From: Bacteroidota bacterium | GTDB taxonomy: Bacteria; Bacteroidota; Bacteroidia; Bacteroidales; VadinHA17 | Direction: 5' to 3' | Assembly: GCA_022711195.1 (NCBI GenBank) | Contig: JAKLFN010000130.1 | Span: 1 to 6,229 of the forward strand | Length of the DNA: 6,229 nt | Part shown: positions 1-6,228 of the stretch, piece by piece | Layout of the letters: each line of letters starts with the position of its first letter | Position numbering within the stretch: the first letter of the stretch is position 1 | Notes under the pieces: generated by a model | What the model was told of the DNA's origin: nothing | What the model saw: only the letters and a program-made list of their open reading frames with translations | The model's database searches: none | Made by a program: the position numbers and the translations under genes

Positions 1-1
1 T

Positions 2-154
2 GACCTTGCAAAATCAGGACTTCAGGTTATTGCTGACAGGATCGTTCCGGATATATGGCTTGTAGGAATACCGATCCCGTGGATCCTGTTAAGGAGAGCA
101 GAAATTGATCACCGTAAATTTGAAATAGTACTGACGCCAAAGGGTATGATGTGA
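2..154 (+). CDS. C-terminal end of an unidentified protein (partial, runs off the left edge)
   Basis: An open frame runs from the window edge to a TGA at 152-154 and gives the last 50 residues of a protein whose start lies outside the window. The tail reads DLAKSGLQVIADRIVPDIW and then has a hydrophobic stretch, LVGIPIPWILLRR, followed by a polar end. The pattern 'xLxKSGLQVIxxxIVPDIWLVGIP' is reminiscent of the final strands of class I SAM-dependent methyltransferases, but there is no diagnostic motif in this piece and I would not assign a function. It ends 6 bp before the radical SAM gene on the same strand, so the two are probably co-transcribed. That this is coding rests on the uninterrupted frame and the tight junction. 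Confidence 0.6.
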   Translation, partial: DLAKSGLQVIADRIVPDIWLVGIPIPWILLRRAEIDHRKFEIVLTPKGMM

Positions 155-160
155 TTTTAT

Positions 161-1225
161 ATGGCAGATAAACAAGATGTTGAAGTTCCCTTCCTGAGTA
201 ATGTAGGAATGATGCTTACATACAAGTGCACCATTGCCTGTCCCCATTGTATTGTTGAAGCCGGTCCCCGCAGGAGAGAAGAAATGAAAATAACTTCAGC
301 ATTTGAGTGGCTTGAACAATTGAGAGACTTCAGGGATGGATGGGTAATCGGTATTTCATTGACAGGCGGGGAGCCCTTCTATAATATGGATCATCTGATC
401 AGGATAGCGGATTATGCATTCAATCTGGGATTTATTGTATCGGTTGTAAGTAACGCGTTCTGGGCATCTACAAGGGAGGAGGCATTAAGGGTACTGAAAT
501 TGTGTTCATCAATAAATATGATCTCGGTTAGTACGGATAAGTCTCACCAGATCTCAATTCCTTTCAGGAATATAAGTAATGCTGTCTGGGCAGCAAAGAA
601 GCTTGGCAAACTATATAATATCGCTGTTGCAACAGAAAGTGATAAGGACCCTGAATATCTCAGACTTATTGATAATATTCTTGAAATCACTGACAGGGAA
701 AATATCAGTACTTCATATATTCTTCCCGTTGGAAGAGCAGGCAGGAATTTAGAAATCAGGGAATGCAATCTGTCACCAGTGCCTCCTCCATATGCTTGCC
801 CGATGGCAAGTTTCCCGGTGATCTTTCCGAATGGCAAAGTCATAGCATGCATAGGTCCTCCGATAACTATGCCATCATTCACCCCTCTTTTCCTGGGTAA
901 TCTTGGGAAAGAGACGATTCAGGAAATTTTCATTCGTGCGGAATCGAATTATATTCTTCATGCAATACGTACTTTCGGGCCCAGGATACTGATCGACCTC
1001 CTTACTGAACATGGTCATTCGAATATACTACCCGGTAAGTATATGAATGAAGCTATCTGTGATATCTGCTTTAAGCTCTTCTCAAATGAGTCGACCTGTC
1101 AGCTTCTGGATGAACTGATAATGAAAGATGAGACATTCAGGAATAAGATCGCCTGGGGTAGATATTATTATATGAATGAAAGCGAAATGGTCGGGCAAAG
1201 TTCAATTCCGGACCCTGTCAGGTGA
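161..1225 (+). CDS. Radical SAM protein with SPASM/twitch-like C-terminal cysteines
   Basis: This 354-residue protein belongs to the radical SAM superfamily, whose members use a [4Fe-4S] cluster to cleave S-adenosylmethionine and start radical chemistry. The cluster motif CxxxCxxC is visible as C23, C27 and C30 (KCTIACPHC), and the SAM-binding GGEP motif is at 69-72 after a beta-strand (GISLTGGEP). The C-terminal part has C213, then G225-x4-C230, then C300-x2-C303 and C313. The first part fits the SPASM half-motif (C, 9-15 residues, G-x4-C). The second part lacks the full CX2CX5CX3C set, so a twitch or reduced SPASM domain with one auxiliary cluster is more likely. No signal peptide is seen, so it should be cytoplasmic. 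SPASM/twitch enzymes usually modify peptides, proteins or small metabolites; the substrate here is unknown and no precursor peptide gene is visible nearby. The start at 161 follows the upstream stop by 6 bp. No clear ribosome binding site is present, as is usual in Bacteroidota. Confidence 0.9.
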   Translation: MADKQDVEVPFLSNVGMMLTYKCTIACPHCIVEAGPRRREEMKITSAFEWLEQLRDFRDGWVIGISLTGGEPFYNMDHLIRIADYAFNLGFIVSVVSNAFWASTREEALRVLKLCSSINMISVSTDKSHQISIPFRNISNAVWAAKKLGKLYNIAVATESDKDPEYLRLIDNILEITDRENISTSYILPVGRAGRNLEIRECNLSPVPPPYACPMASFPVIFPNGKVIACIGPPITMPSFTPLFLGNLGKETIQEIFIRAESNYILHAIRTFGPRILIDLLTEHGHSNILPGKYMNEAICDICFKLFSNESTCQLLDELIMKDETFRNKIAWGRYYYMNESEMVGQSSIPDPVR

Positions 1226-1234
1226 ACGACTCTT

Positions 1235-2191
1235 TTACAAAACTATGTTCCTGATTGAGAATGCCGGCTTTTGTTCCGGATAAGCTCTGGGTGAAAATCC
1301 GGGTTTGATATCTATTTCCTTCAGTACAAGTTTTCTGCTCCGGTCGTCTTTATACGGATCGACAGCCTTTGGCATTTTCAGATCAGTAAGACGTTCTATA
1401 AGGGAAATATTCACCTGGTAAGTCCCAGCATCCTCAAAATCACTGAATGGCCCATCCGTGGCAGCGGGTCCCGCCTTCAAAAGTGGCTTTATAATCCCAT
1501 CTTCGGTAAGCAGTCTTTTCTGGCTCATAAGAAATCCAACCCTGTAGAGTTTTCCGTCGTTCTTCGGATAGATAACCACTTTCCAGAAAATTGTAGGGAG
1601 TTTTATTTTTTCACCGTTTACAGGAGTCACAAACTCCGGATCATCCTTTCTGAGAACCGGACCGGTAAACACACAGACCTTCATGGATTTTTTCCTTGTT
1701 TCAGTATGAAGTATATAGTCTTCGAGATTTTTCCAGATTTCCTGGTTCAGATCCTTATGTTGCGGAACTGCATTTGTATAGTAGAATGTTGAGTAAGCTG
1801 CTTTCTTAGCAATATCTGTTGTTTCACCCCATTGAACATCCTCACGTTTTGTCATATGACCTTTATCGAAATCACTCTTCTTTGCTTCATACAGGTCTTC
1901 CCCCCACTGATATAGTTTTACCCGTTCATCAATTTTCCAGGTTTTGGGACGCGGGGCAGATTTGAAGAGTTTTCCGTCAATATTGGTGGCAGTGAATATC
2001 GGGAACTTCCTGGAACCTGATAACTGGACACTATAATTCAGATAATCAATCTTCAGGCTGTCATTATACTTTACAGGTGCAAGTTCGGCTTTTTTCTTTT
2101 TCTGAAGAGATGGAAGTGATACTTTCTGTTTTACCTTGTCATCGACCAGAAAATCCGGATTAAATCCTTTGAATAGCTTTTCATCTTCCAT
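1235..2191 (-). CDS. DNA/RNA non-specific endonuclease (NUC1 family, beta-beta-alpha-metal fold), no signal peptide
   Basis: This 318-residue protein is a NUC1/EndoG/Serratia-nuclease type enzyme that would cut DNA and RNA without sequence specificity using a metal ion. The catalytic motif DKGHM (family DRGH) lies at 109-113, with H112 as general base. It is followed by TNAVPQ (139-144), N149 and E157. The spacing N140-N149-E157 (9 and 8 residues) equals that of N110-N119-E127 in Serratia nuclease, where N119 binds the metal. Later core strands include VCVFTGPVL and TIFWKVVIYPK. Residues 1-45 are a charged, lysine-rich extension (KKKK at 31-34), followed by a strand region ending in FTATNIDG. 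There is no signal peptide, unlike secreted family members, so it either acts in the cytoplasm or leaves by a non-Sec route. No cognate immunity gene is obvious. Its stop lies 9 bp from the convergent radical SAM gene, and it is divergent from the lipoprotein gene, sharing an 89-bp intergenic region. ATG at 2189-2191 is the first in-frame start giving a family-like N-terminus. Confidence 0.92.
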   Translation of the reverse strand: MEDEKLFKGFNPDFLVDDKVKQKVSLPSLQKKKKAELAPVKYNDSLKIDYLNYSVQLSGSRKFPIFTATNIDGKLFKSAPRPKTWKIDERVKLYQWGEDLYEAKKSDFDKGHMTKREDVQWGETTDIAKKAAYSTFYYTNAVPQHKDLNQEIWKNLEDYILHTETRKKSMKVCVFTGPVLRKDDPEFVTPVNGEKIKLPTIFWKVVIYPKNDGKLYRVGFLMSQKRLLTEDGIIKPLLKAGPAATDGPFSDFEDAGTYQVNISLIERLTDLKMPKAVDPYKDDRSRKLVLKEIDIKPGFSPRAYPEQKPAFSIRNIVL

Positions 2192-2233
2192 GGAATATTT
2201 TTTTATGCAATTTACTACTGAAAATTAAAAAAT

Positions 2234-2265
2234 ATTGACTTTGGTATAAACAAATAGTAAATTTG
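2234..2265 (+). promoter_or_regulatory. Bacteroidota-type promoter for the lipoprotein gene
   Basis: The -7 element TAAATTTG at 2258-2265 matches the Bacteroidota consensus TAnnTTTG exactly. ATTG at 2234-2237 serves as the -33 element (consensus TTTG or TTG) at a spacing of 20 bp, within the normal 19-21 bp. Transcription would begin near 2272, leaving a leader of about 9 bases before the ATG at 2281. The surroundings are strongly A+T-rich, as expected. No equally good promoter was found on the minus strand for the divergent nuclease gene. Confidence 0.65.
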
Positions 2266-2269
2266 TTTA
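2247..2269. repeat. Perfect 9-bp inverted repeat over the -7 element (possible operator)
   Basis: The arms TAAACAAAT (2247-2255) and ATTTGTTTA (2261-2269) are exact reverse complements separated by AGTAA. The right arm contains the TTTG of the -7 element, so a dimeric protein bound here would block RNA polymerase at the lipoprotein promoter. The site is also in the only region upstream of the divergent nuclease. It is A+T-rich with no run of U after it and lies upstream of the genes, so it is not a terminator. No regulator gene is present in the window. Confidence 0.55.
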
Positions 2270-2280
2270 AAAGCGCGTCT

Positions 2281-3138
2281 ATGAAGAAATTTTGGTCAGC
2301 TCCGGGTTTATCTTTGATTATAATGTCGATGATCTTCAGCGGTTGTGCTTCTCTTCGTTCTGTAAATGAATATTCATCCGCATCTGTTGACGGCATCAGA
2401 AAATTCGAAGAGATAGGTTACAGCTTTCAGCAACATTGCCTGGACCGCTGCGAATTAGAATCGGTCAGGAATTTCGAGATCAAAAGGCAAACGGAATGCG
2501 ATTGTAAAGACTATAAGAAAGCCGACCAGATCACAGAAAAGATTTATAATTCTCTGAAGTCCTATTTCACCGGATTGTCGAATCTTTCCGCCAACAAGCT
2601 TACTGCTTATAATTTCAGATCCCTGGAGACCTCTCTGGTCAGGGGTGAATTTGGTAAGATAGAAATAAATGATGATCAGGTGGAGGCATACTCGAATCTG
2701 TCAGGAATCCTGCTGAAAGCAACAACTGATATCTTCAGGAGAAATAAGATAAAACAGTATATCGGCGAAGCTAACGATCCGGTTCAGGTTTTACTGGAGA
2801 AGCTCCGTTTCATCATTCAGGAGAATCTAAAAAGCGAACTGGATTTTAAGAAAGAAAAACTTTTTGATTTTTATATTGGGATGAAAATGGGTAATACTTT
2901 AAGCGACTATGAAAAGGGAAAAGCTGTGGGAGACTACTACGATCAGATCGCAGGTATCGTTACCCTGCAGGATCAGATGGATGCATTTGCCCGAAGCCTT
3001 AAAAGTATTTCTGAAGGACACCAGGAGCTTTATAATAACAGGAATAAGATCACTGTCAGGGATCTGGCGGTTCAGCTGTCAGGATATGCATGTGATATAC
3101 AGGAAATAATTTCGGAATTCAATAAACTCAAAGATTAA
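2281..3138 (+). CDS. Lipoprotein of unknown function, helical, with a four-cysteine cluster
   Basis: A 285-residue protein I do not recognise. The N-terminus is a lipoprotein signal peptide: MKK, a hydrophobic stretch (LSLIIMSMIF), and the lipobox FSGC with C22 as the lipidated residue. The residue after it is Ala, and no acidic surface-export signal follows, so a periplasm-facing outer-membrane location is most likely. The mature part is charged and predicted mostly helical. Just after the anchor are four cysteines, C53-x3-C57 and C73-x-C75, the only other Cys-rich part; they could form disulfides or bind a metal. ATG 2281 is chosen over an in-frame TTG at 2263, which lies inside the -7 promoter element and would put six polar residues before the signal. 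The next gene starts 4 bp after the stop, so the two are almost certainly co-translated. Confidence 0.82.
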   Translation: MKKFWSAPGLSLIIMSMIFSGCASLRSVNEYSSASVDGIRKFEEIGYSFQQHCLDRCELESVRNFEIKRQTECDCKDYKKADQITEKIYNSLKSYFTGLSNLSANKLTAYNFRSLETSLVRGEFGKIEINDDQVEAYSNLSGILLKATTDIFRRNKIKQYIGEANDPVQVLLEKLRFIIQENLKSELDFKKEKLFDFYIGMKMGNTLSDYEKGKAVGDYYDQIAGIVTLQDQMDAFARSLKSISEGHQELYNNRNKITVRDLAVQLSGYACDIQEIISEFNKLKD

Positions 3139-3142
3139 ATTA

Positions 3143-3535
3143 ATGGCTAATTTAACCTCAAAACAGGCTAATGAGCTGGCCGGCTATTTCCTCGGAATGG
3201 CTCAGGCAATAGGAGATTTCCGGTATACTAACTGGAAGGAACTTCCGAAAGAAGATAACCAGAGACTGGGAAACCTGCAATGGTCAATAATGAATTATGG
3301 TGAAGATATACTGGCATTTTCAACCATACTTGTAATGGATGAAGTAAAAGCTTCATTAGAGAAGATCAGTGAAATCTCGAAGGATATCAAAGATAATATC
3401 AACTCAATAAAAAATATCCAGAAAGGTATAAATATAGCAGCCGCAGTTGTTACTCTCGGAGCTGCCATTATCAGCAAAAATGCCCGAACAGTTACCGGTG
3501 CAATAGATGGTCTGGTGACAGAGTGGAAGTCATAA
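3143..3535 (+). CDS. Small helical protein with an Ile-heptad helix and a hydrophobic segment
   Basis: A 130-residue protein that I cannot place in a family. There is no signal peptide. Residues 1-60 contain a helix (TSKQANELAGYFLGMAQAIG) and a Trp/Tyr-rich part with W31, W47 and Y52. Residues 66-94 form an amphipathic helix with isoleucines at 75, 78, 82, 86, 89 and 92, the 3-4 spacing of a coiled coil. This leads directly into a hydrophobic stretch at 96-110 (INIAAAVVTLGAAII), long enough for a single or marginal membrane helix. A coiled coil followed by a hydrophobic helix recalls small alpha-helical pore-formers or membrane-anchored scaffolds, but this is a resemblance of layout only. It begins 4 bp after the lipoprotein stop and ends 33 bp before the cysteine peptidase, which suggests one transcript. 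The tight junctions and typical codon use support it as a real gene. Confidence 0.8.
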   Translation: MANLTSKQANELAGYFLGMAQAIGDFRYTNWKELPKEDNQRLGNLQWSIMNYGEDILAFSTILVMDEVKASLEKISEISKDIKDNINSIKNIQKGINIAAAVVTLGAAIISKNARTVTGAIDGLVTEWKS

Positions 3536-3568
3536 AATAATTTTCAATCAATTAAATCTTGCTTAAAC

Positions 3569-4468
3569 ATGAATGGATTGTCCAACAAATTTGGTATGGG
3601 ATGGTTGCCTGACTATCCCGATTTCCGGGATCTTACAGTGAATAATGATGTAGTTCCCGAAAAACTTAAACAGGCTGGTCAGAAGGAATCGGTAAAGGAA
3701 ATGCTTGTAAAGGTCGGCGTTGATAAACCGGTAAAGGTAAAACTACCTCAGAAAGTCGACCTCAGAGAATATTTTTCGCCGGTTGAGAATCAGGGATCTC
3801 TCGGATCATGCACGGCTAATGCAGGTGTTGCTCTTGTCGAATATTTCGAGAGAAGAGCTTACCAGAAATATATTGATGCTTCACGATTATTCCTTTATAA
3901 GGTAACACGGAACCTCATGCATGAAACAGGTGATAACGGAGCATTCCTGAGAAATACGATGGGAGCTATGGTACTCTTTGGTGTACCTCCGGAAGAATAC
4001 TGGCCATATAAGATAGACGATTTCGATAAAGAACCGACAGCATTCTGTTATTCTTTTGCACAGAACTATAAATCCATCACTTATTACAGGCTTGATCCTC
4101 CCGAAACTAAAAAAACAGACCTGCTGGAAAGGATAAAGACAAATCTTAAAGGCGACCTGCCCTCAATGTTCGGATTCACTGTTTACAGCTGTATTGATGA
4201 AGCTGAGAAGACAGGGCAGATACCATTCCCGGGTACCGGAGACAAGATCCTCGGCGGCCATGCAGTCGTTGCTGCCGGATATGACGATAAAATGGTAATC
4301 AAAAACTCAAAGCCGGGTGCTTTTCTGATACGCAATTCATGGGGGAAGGACTGGGGAGAGGCAGGATACGGATGGCTGCCTTATGATTATGTTCTGAACG
4401 GACTGGCTGTCGACTGGTGGTCACTCCTTAAGAATGAATGGGTCGATACCGGGAAATTTAAAGCCTGA
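3569..4468 (+). CDS. Papain-family (peptidase C1) cysteine peptidase, leaderless
   Basis: This 299-residue protein has the complete active site of the C1 papain family. Q75 of the oxyanion hole and nucleophile C81 (NQGSLGSCTA) are 6 residues apart, exactly as Q19 and C25 in papain. H232 is in GGHAVVAAGYDD, and N257 is in IRNSWGKDWGEAGYGW. It should cleave peptide bonds through a Cys thiolate. Residues 11-21 (GWLPDYPDFRD) are a motif common at the N-terminus of prokaryotic C1 peptidases. Residues 27-62 are a charged linker that may cover or position the active site, but there is no classic long inhibitory propeptide. No signal peptide is visible, so it is likely cytoplasmic or exported by another route. 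Substrate specificity cannot be read from the sequence. It is the last gene of the lipoprotein/small-protein set, and its stop overlaps the possible hairpin before the next gene. Confidence 0.92.
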   Translation: MNGLSNKFGMGWLPDYPDFRDLTVNNDVVPEKLKQAGQKESVKEMLVKVGVDKPVKVKLPQKVDLREYFSPVENQGSLGSCTANAGVALVEYFERRAYQKYIDASRLFLYKVTRNLMHETGDNGAFLRNTMGAMVLFGVPPEEYWPYKIDDFDKEPTAFCYSFAQNYKSITYYRLDPPETKKTDLLERIKTNLKGDLPSMFGFTVYSCIDEAEKTGQIPFPGTGDKILGGHAVVAAGYDDKMVIKNSKPGAFLIRNSWGKDWGEAGYGWLPYDYVLNGLAVDWWSLLKNEWVDTGKFKA

Positions 4469-4504
4469 AAAGGAAATATCTTAAATTTTGCTAATTTAGG
4501 CTTT
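4460..4504 (+). promoter_or_regulatory. Possible long-range hairpin between the peptidase stop and the next start
   Basis: Bases 4460-4469 (AAAGCCTGAA) can pair with 4495-4504 (TTTAGGCTTT), giving 10 pairs with one G-U and a 25-base A+T-rich loop. The 3' arm is followed by one more T and then the next ATG at 4507. It could be a weak terminator or attenuator, or could hide the start of the next gene. The loop is large and the only strong pairs are three G-C, so stability is doubtful. The same 38-bp gap has TAATTTAG (4492-4499), one mismatch from a Bacteroidota -7 element, but with no convincing -33 partner. Confidence 0.25.
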
Positions 4505-4506
4505 TG

Positions 4507-6228
4507 ATGAAAAGGCTTAAAGTTGTAATACTTGTTGTCATTATTGCTGTTGTGGCAGCAATAATACTTATCTTCTTAAAAAAGAAAGATTCATCAGATC
4601 TCTTGTCAGTAAGGTATCCGTTTAACAATGCCCTCTTTCCCCCGGAATTCCCTGCTCCCTCCTTTGAATGGGTAAACGAATCGGATTATGAAGGTGAATG
4701 GGAATTAACTCTGACGACAGCGGAAAATAACTTTACAACAAAAGATTATACAAAACTTACTACATGGACCCCGGCAAAATCCCTGTGGGATAGTCTGAAA
4801 CTGATGTCAGGAGATTTAAAGATTCATTTCCGGGTCAATAAACCGGGAAATAAAAAGATCGCGGACAGGATCACCTTCAGGATAAGCAGGGATAGTGTCG
4901 GCGCTCCCATTCTTTTCCGGCAGATGCCTATACCTTTTGAGATTGCTGAAAAGCAACTCGATCGTATGAATTATATCCTGGTGGATGTCGGTAGCGATAG
5001 TCCTCCTCATATAGCTATGAAAGGATTTCCCGTATGTGGTAATTGTCATTCATTCAGTTCCGACGGAAAAACGATCGGGCTCGATCTTGATGCGGGCCGC
5101 AGGGATAAGGGTGGCTTTTTTATCTCTGATATAAATGATACACTTTTATTCGATCAGGAGGTATATATGTCTTGGTCGAAAATTGAAAAGCGCAGCACTT
5201 TCGGACTTTTTTCAAAAATTTCTCCCGACGGAAGATTTATTGTAACAACGGTTAAAGACCGTATTGTAACAAAGAATCCGTCATTGAACAGGCCTGAGAG
5301 CTTTGCATATTCTCTGCTTTTCTTTCCTGTGAACGGCAGCCTGGCTGTTTATGACCGTAAGTTAAATACATTGCAGGAGCTTCCCGGGGCCAATCTTGAT
5401 GATTATGTACAGAGCAACGCATTCTGGACGCCTGACGGGAAGGAGATCATTTTTTCCAGGGCACCGGCCCTGCCGAGGGAAGATAATCTGTATAAGCTTA
5501 CAGTGGAAGATCCTGAAATGCTTGATAAGTTCGAAAAGAGGGAAATCCCGTTTAAATATGACCTTTACAGAATACCCTTCAATAACGGTAAGGGTGGTGT
5601 TGCAGAGCCCGTAAAAGGAGCTTCGGGAAACGGAAAGAGCAATTACTTCCCGGCTGTCTCTCCCGATGGCAAATGGATTGTCTGGTGCCAGGCCGAAAAT
5701 TATATGCTCCTTATGCCAGACAGCAGGCTTTATATAGCTCCTGCAAAAGGCGGGAAAGCCAGGATGCTGGATTGCAATATGTATTCACTTAATTCATGGC
5801 ACGCATGGTCGCCAAACAGCAAATGGCTGGTCTTTGTTTCAAAAGGTCTGAGCATTTATACCGACCTCTTCCTTACCCATATCGATGATGATGGCAATGC
5901 ATCAATACCCGTGGTGATCGACAGGGCGAGGGAATACCAGAGAGTATGCAATTATCCCGAGTTTCTGAACCGTAAACCCGGAGATCAGTTTATAATGGAA
6001 TATGATTATGTGGAACTGGCACATATTAAAAATGCTCTCAGGGAAGGACAGATAGATAAGGCAAAGGACCTTTATGAGCGGCTTCTGGATCAGGATCCTT
6101 TCTTCTTCAGTGAAGATTGTATTGCATTAAGCGGATATCTTTCACGGATGGGAATGCCCGAAGAGGCAAAGAAGTATGCCGAGATGGCAAAAACTTCACT
6201 TAATTCATTCGTTCCCGAAAATCAGTAA
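4507..6228 (+). CDS. Membrane-anchored mono-heme (CxxCH) protein with PD40 beta-propeller repeats and TPR-like tail
   Basis: A 573-residue protein. Residues 6-24 are an uncleaved hydrophobic anchor after MKRLK, followed by KKKD, so the rest should lie in the periplasm or at the cell surface. Residues 37-127 are a beta-rich domain opening with YPFNNALFPPEFPAPSFEW, typical of Ig/FN3-like modules. C177-GN-C180-H181 is a c-type heme site, the only CxxCH in the protein. After it come four PD40/TolB-like propeller strands: ISPDGRFIV (238-246), WTPDGKEIIF (307-316), VSPDGKWIVW (384-393) and WSPNSKWLVF (434-443). The last 75 residues or so are helical and TPR-like (ALREGQIDKAKDLYERLLDQ, then MGMPEEAKKYAEMA). 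A sensory, binding or redox role is plausible; no enzymatic residues are visible. ATG 4507 is preferred to the adjacent TTG 4504. It may have its own promoter, so membership of the upstream operon is uncertain. Confidence 0.85.
   Translation: MKRLKVVILVVIIAVVAAIILIFLKKKDSSDLLSVRYPFNNALFPPEFPAPSFEWVNESDYEGEWELTLTTAENNFTTKDYTKLTTWTPAKSLWDSLKLMSGDLKIHFRVNKPGNKKIADRITFRISRDSVGAPILFRQMPIPFEIAEKQLDRMNYILVDVGSDSPPHIAMKGFPVCGNCHSFSSDGKTIGLDLDAGRRDKGGFFISDINDTLLFDQEVYMSWSKIEKRSTFGLFSKISPDGRFIVTTVKDRIVTKNPSLNRPESFAYSLLFFPVNGSLAVYDRKLNTLQELPGANLDDYVQSNAFWTPDGKEIIFSRAPALPREDNLYKLTVEDPEMLDKFEKREIPFKYDLYRIPFNNGKGGVAEPVKGASGNGKSNYFPAVSPDGKWIVWCQAENYMLLMPDSRLYIAPAKGGKARMLDCNMYSLNSWHAWSPNSKWLVFVSKGLSIYTDLFLTHIDDDGNASIPVVIDRAREYQRVCNYPEFLNRKPGDQFIMEYDYVELAHIKNALREGQIDKAKDLYERLLDQDPFFFSEDCIALSGYLSRMGMPEEAKKYAEMAKTSLNSFVPENQ

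Noticed and set aside
2..154. Reading the upstream fragment as a RiPP precursor for the radical SAM enzyme
   Set aside because: The frame is open to the window edge with no start near a leader-like sequence, and it lacks a Cys- or Gly-rich core; it looks like the end of a larger protein.
544..882. 112-codon open frame on the minus strand inside the radical SAM gene
   Set aside because: It lies fully antisense to a gene with clear conserved motifs, and its translation shows low-complexity Ser/Leu/Ile content typical of a shadow frame.
2220..2254. Minus-strand promoter for the nuclease: TTTG at 2254-2251 and TAATTTTC at 2227-2220
   Set aside because: The spacing is 23 bp and the -7 element has a mismatch in the final G, so it is too weak in A+T-rich DNA to annotate.
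2263..2280. TTG at 2263 as start of the lipoprotein
   Set aside because: The codon is inside the TAAATTTG promoter element, upstream of the expected transcription start, and ATG 2281 gives a normal lipoprotein signal.
2181..2396. 71-codon minus-strand frame across the divergent promoter region
   Set aside because: It overlaps the nuclease start and the lipoprotein signal peptide, covers the promoter, and has no recognisable domain.
2909..3109. 66-codon plus-strand frame within the lipoprotein gene
   Set aside because: Out-of-frame overlap with a supported gene, no start signal and no recognisable features.
3295..3477. 60-codon minus-strand frame antisense to the small helical protein
   Set aside because: Its hydrophobic composition is the mirror of the Ile/Lys/Asp-rich helix on the other strand; the plus-strand gene fits the operon.
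4816..5049. 77-codon minus-strand frame within the heme/PD40 gene
   Set aside because: Antisense to conserved sequence leading into the CxxCH motif; no domain of its own.
5396..5614. 72-codon plus-strand frame inside the PD40 region
   Set aside because: Out-of-frame shadow; the overlapping frame carries clear PD40 motifs.
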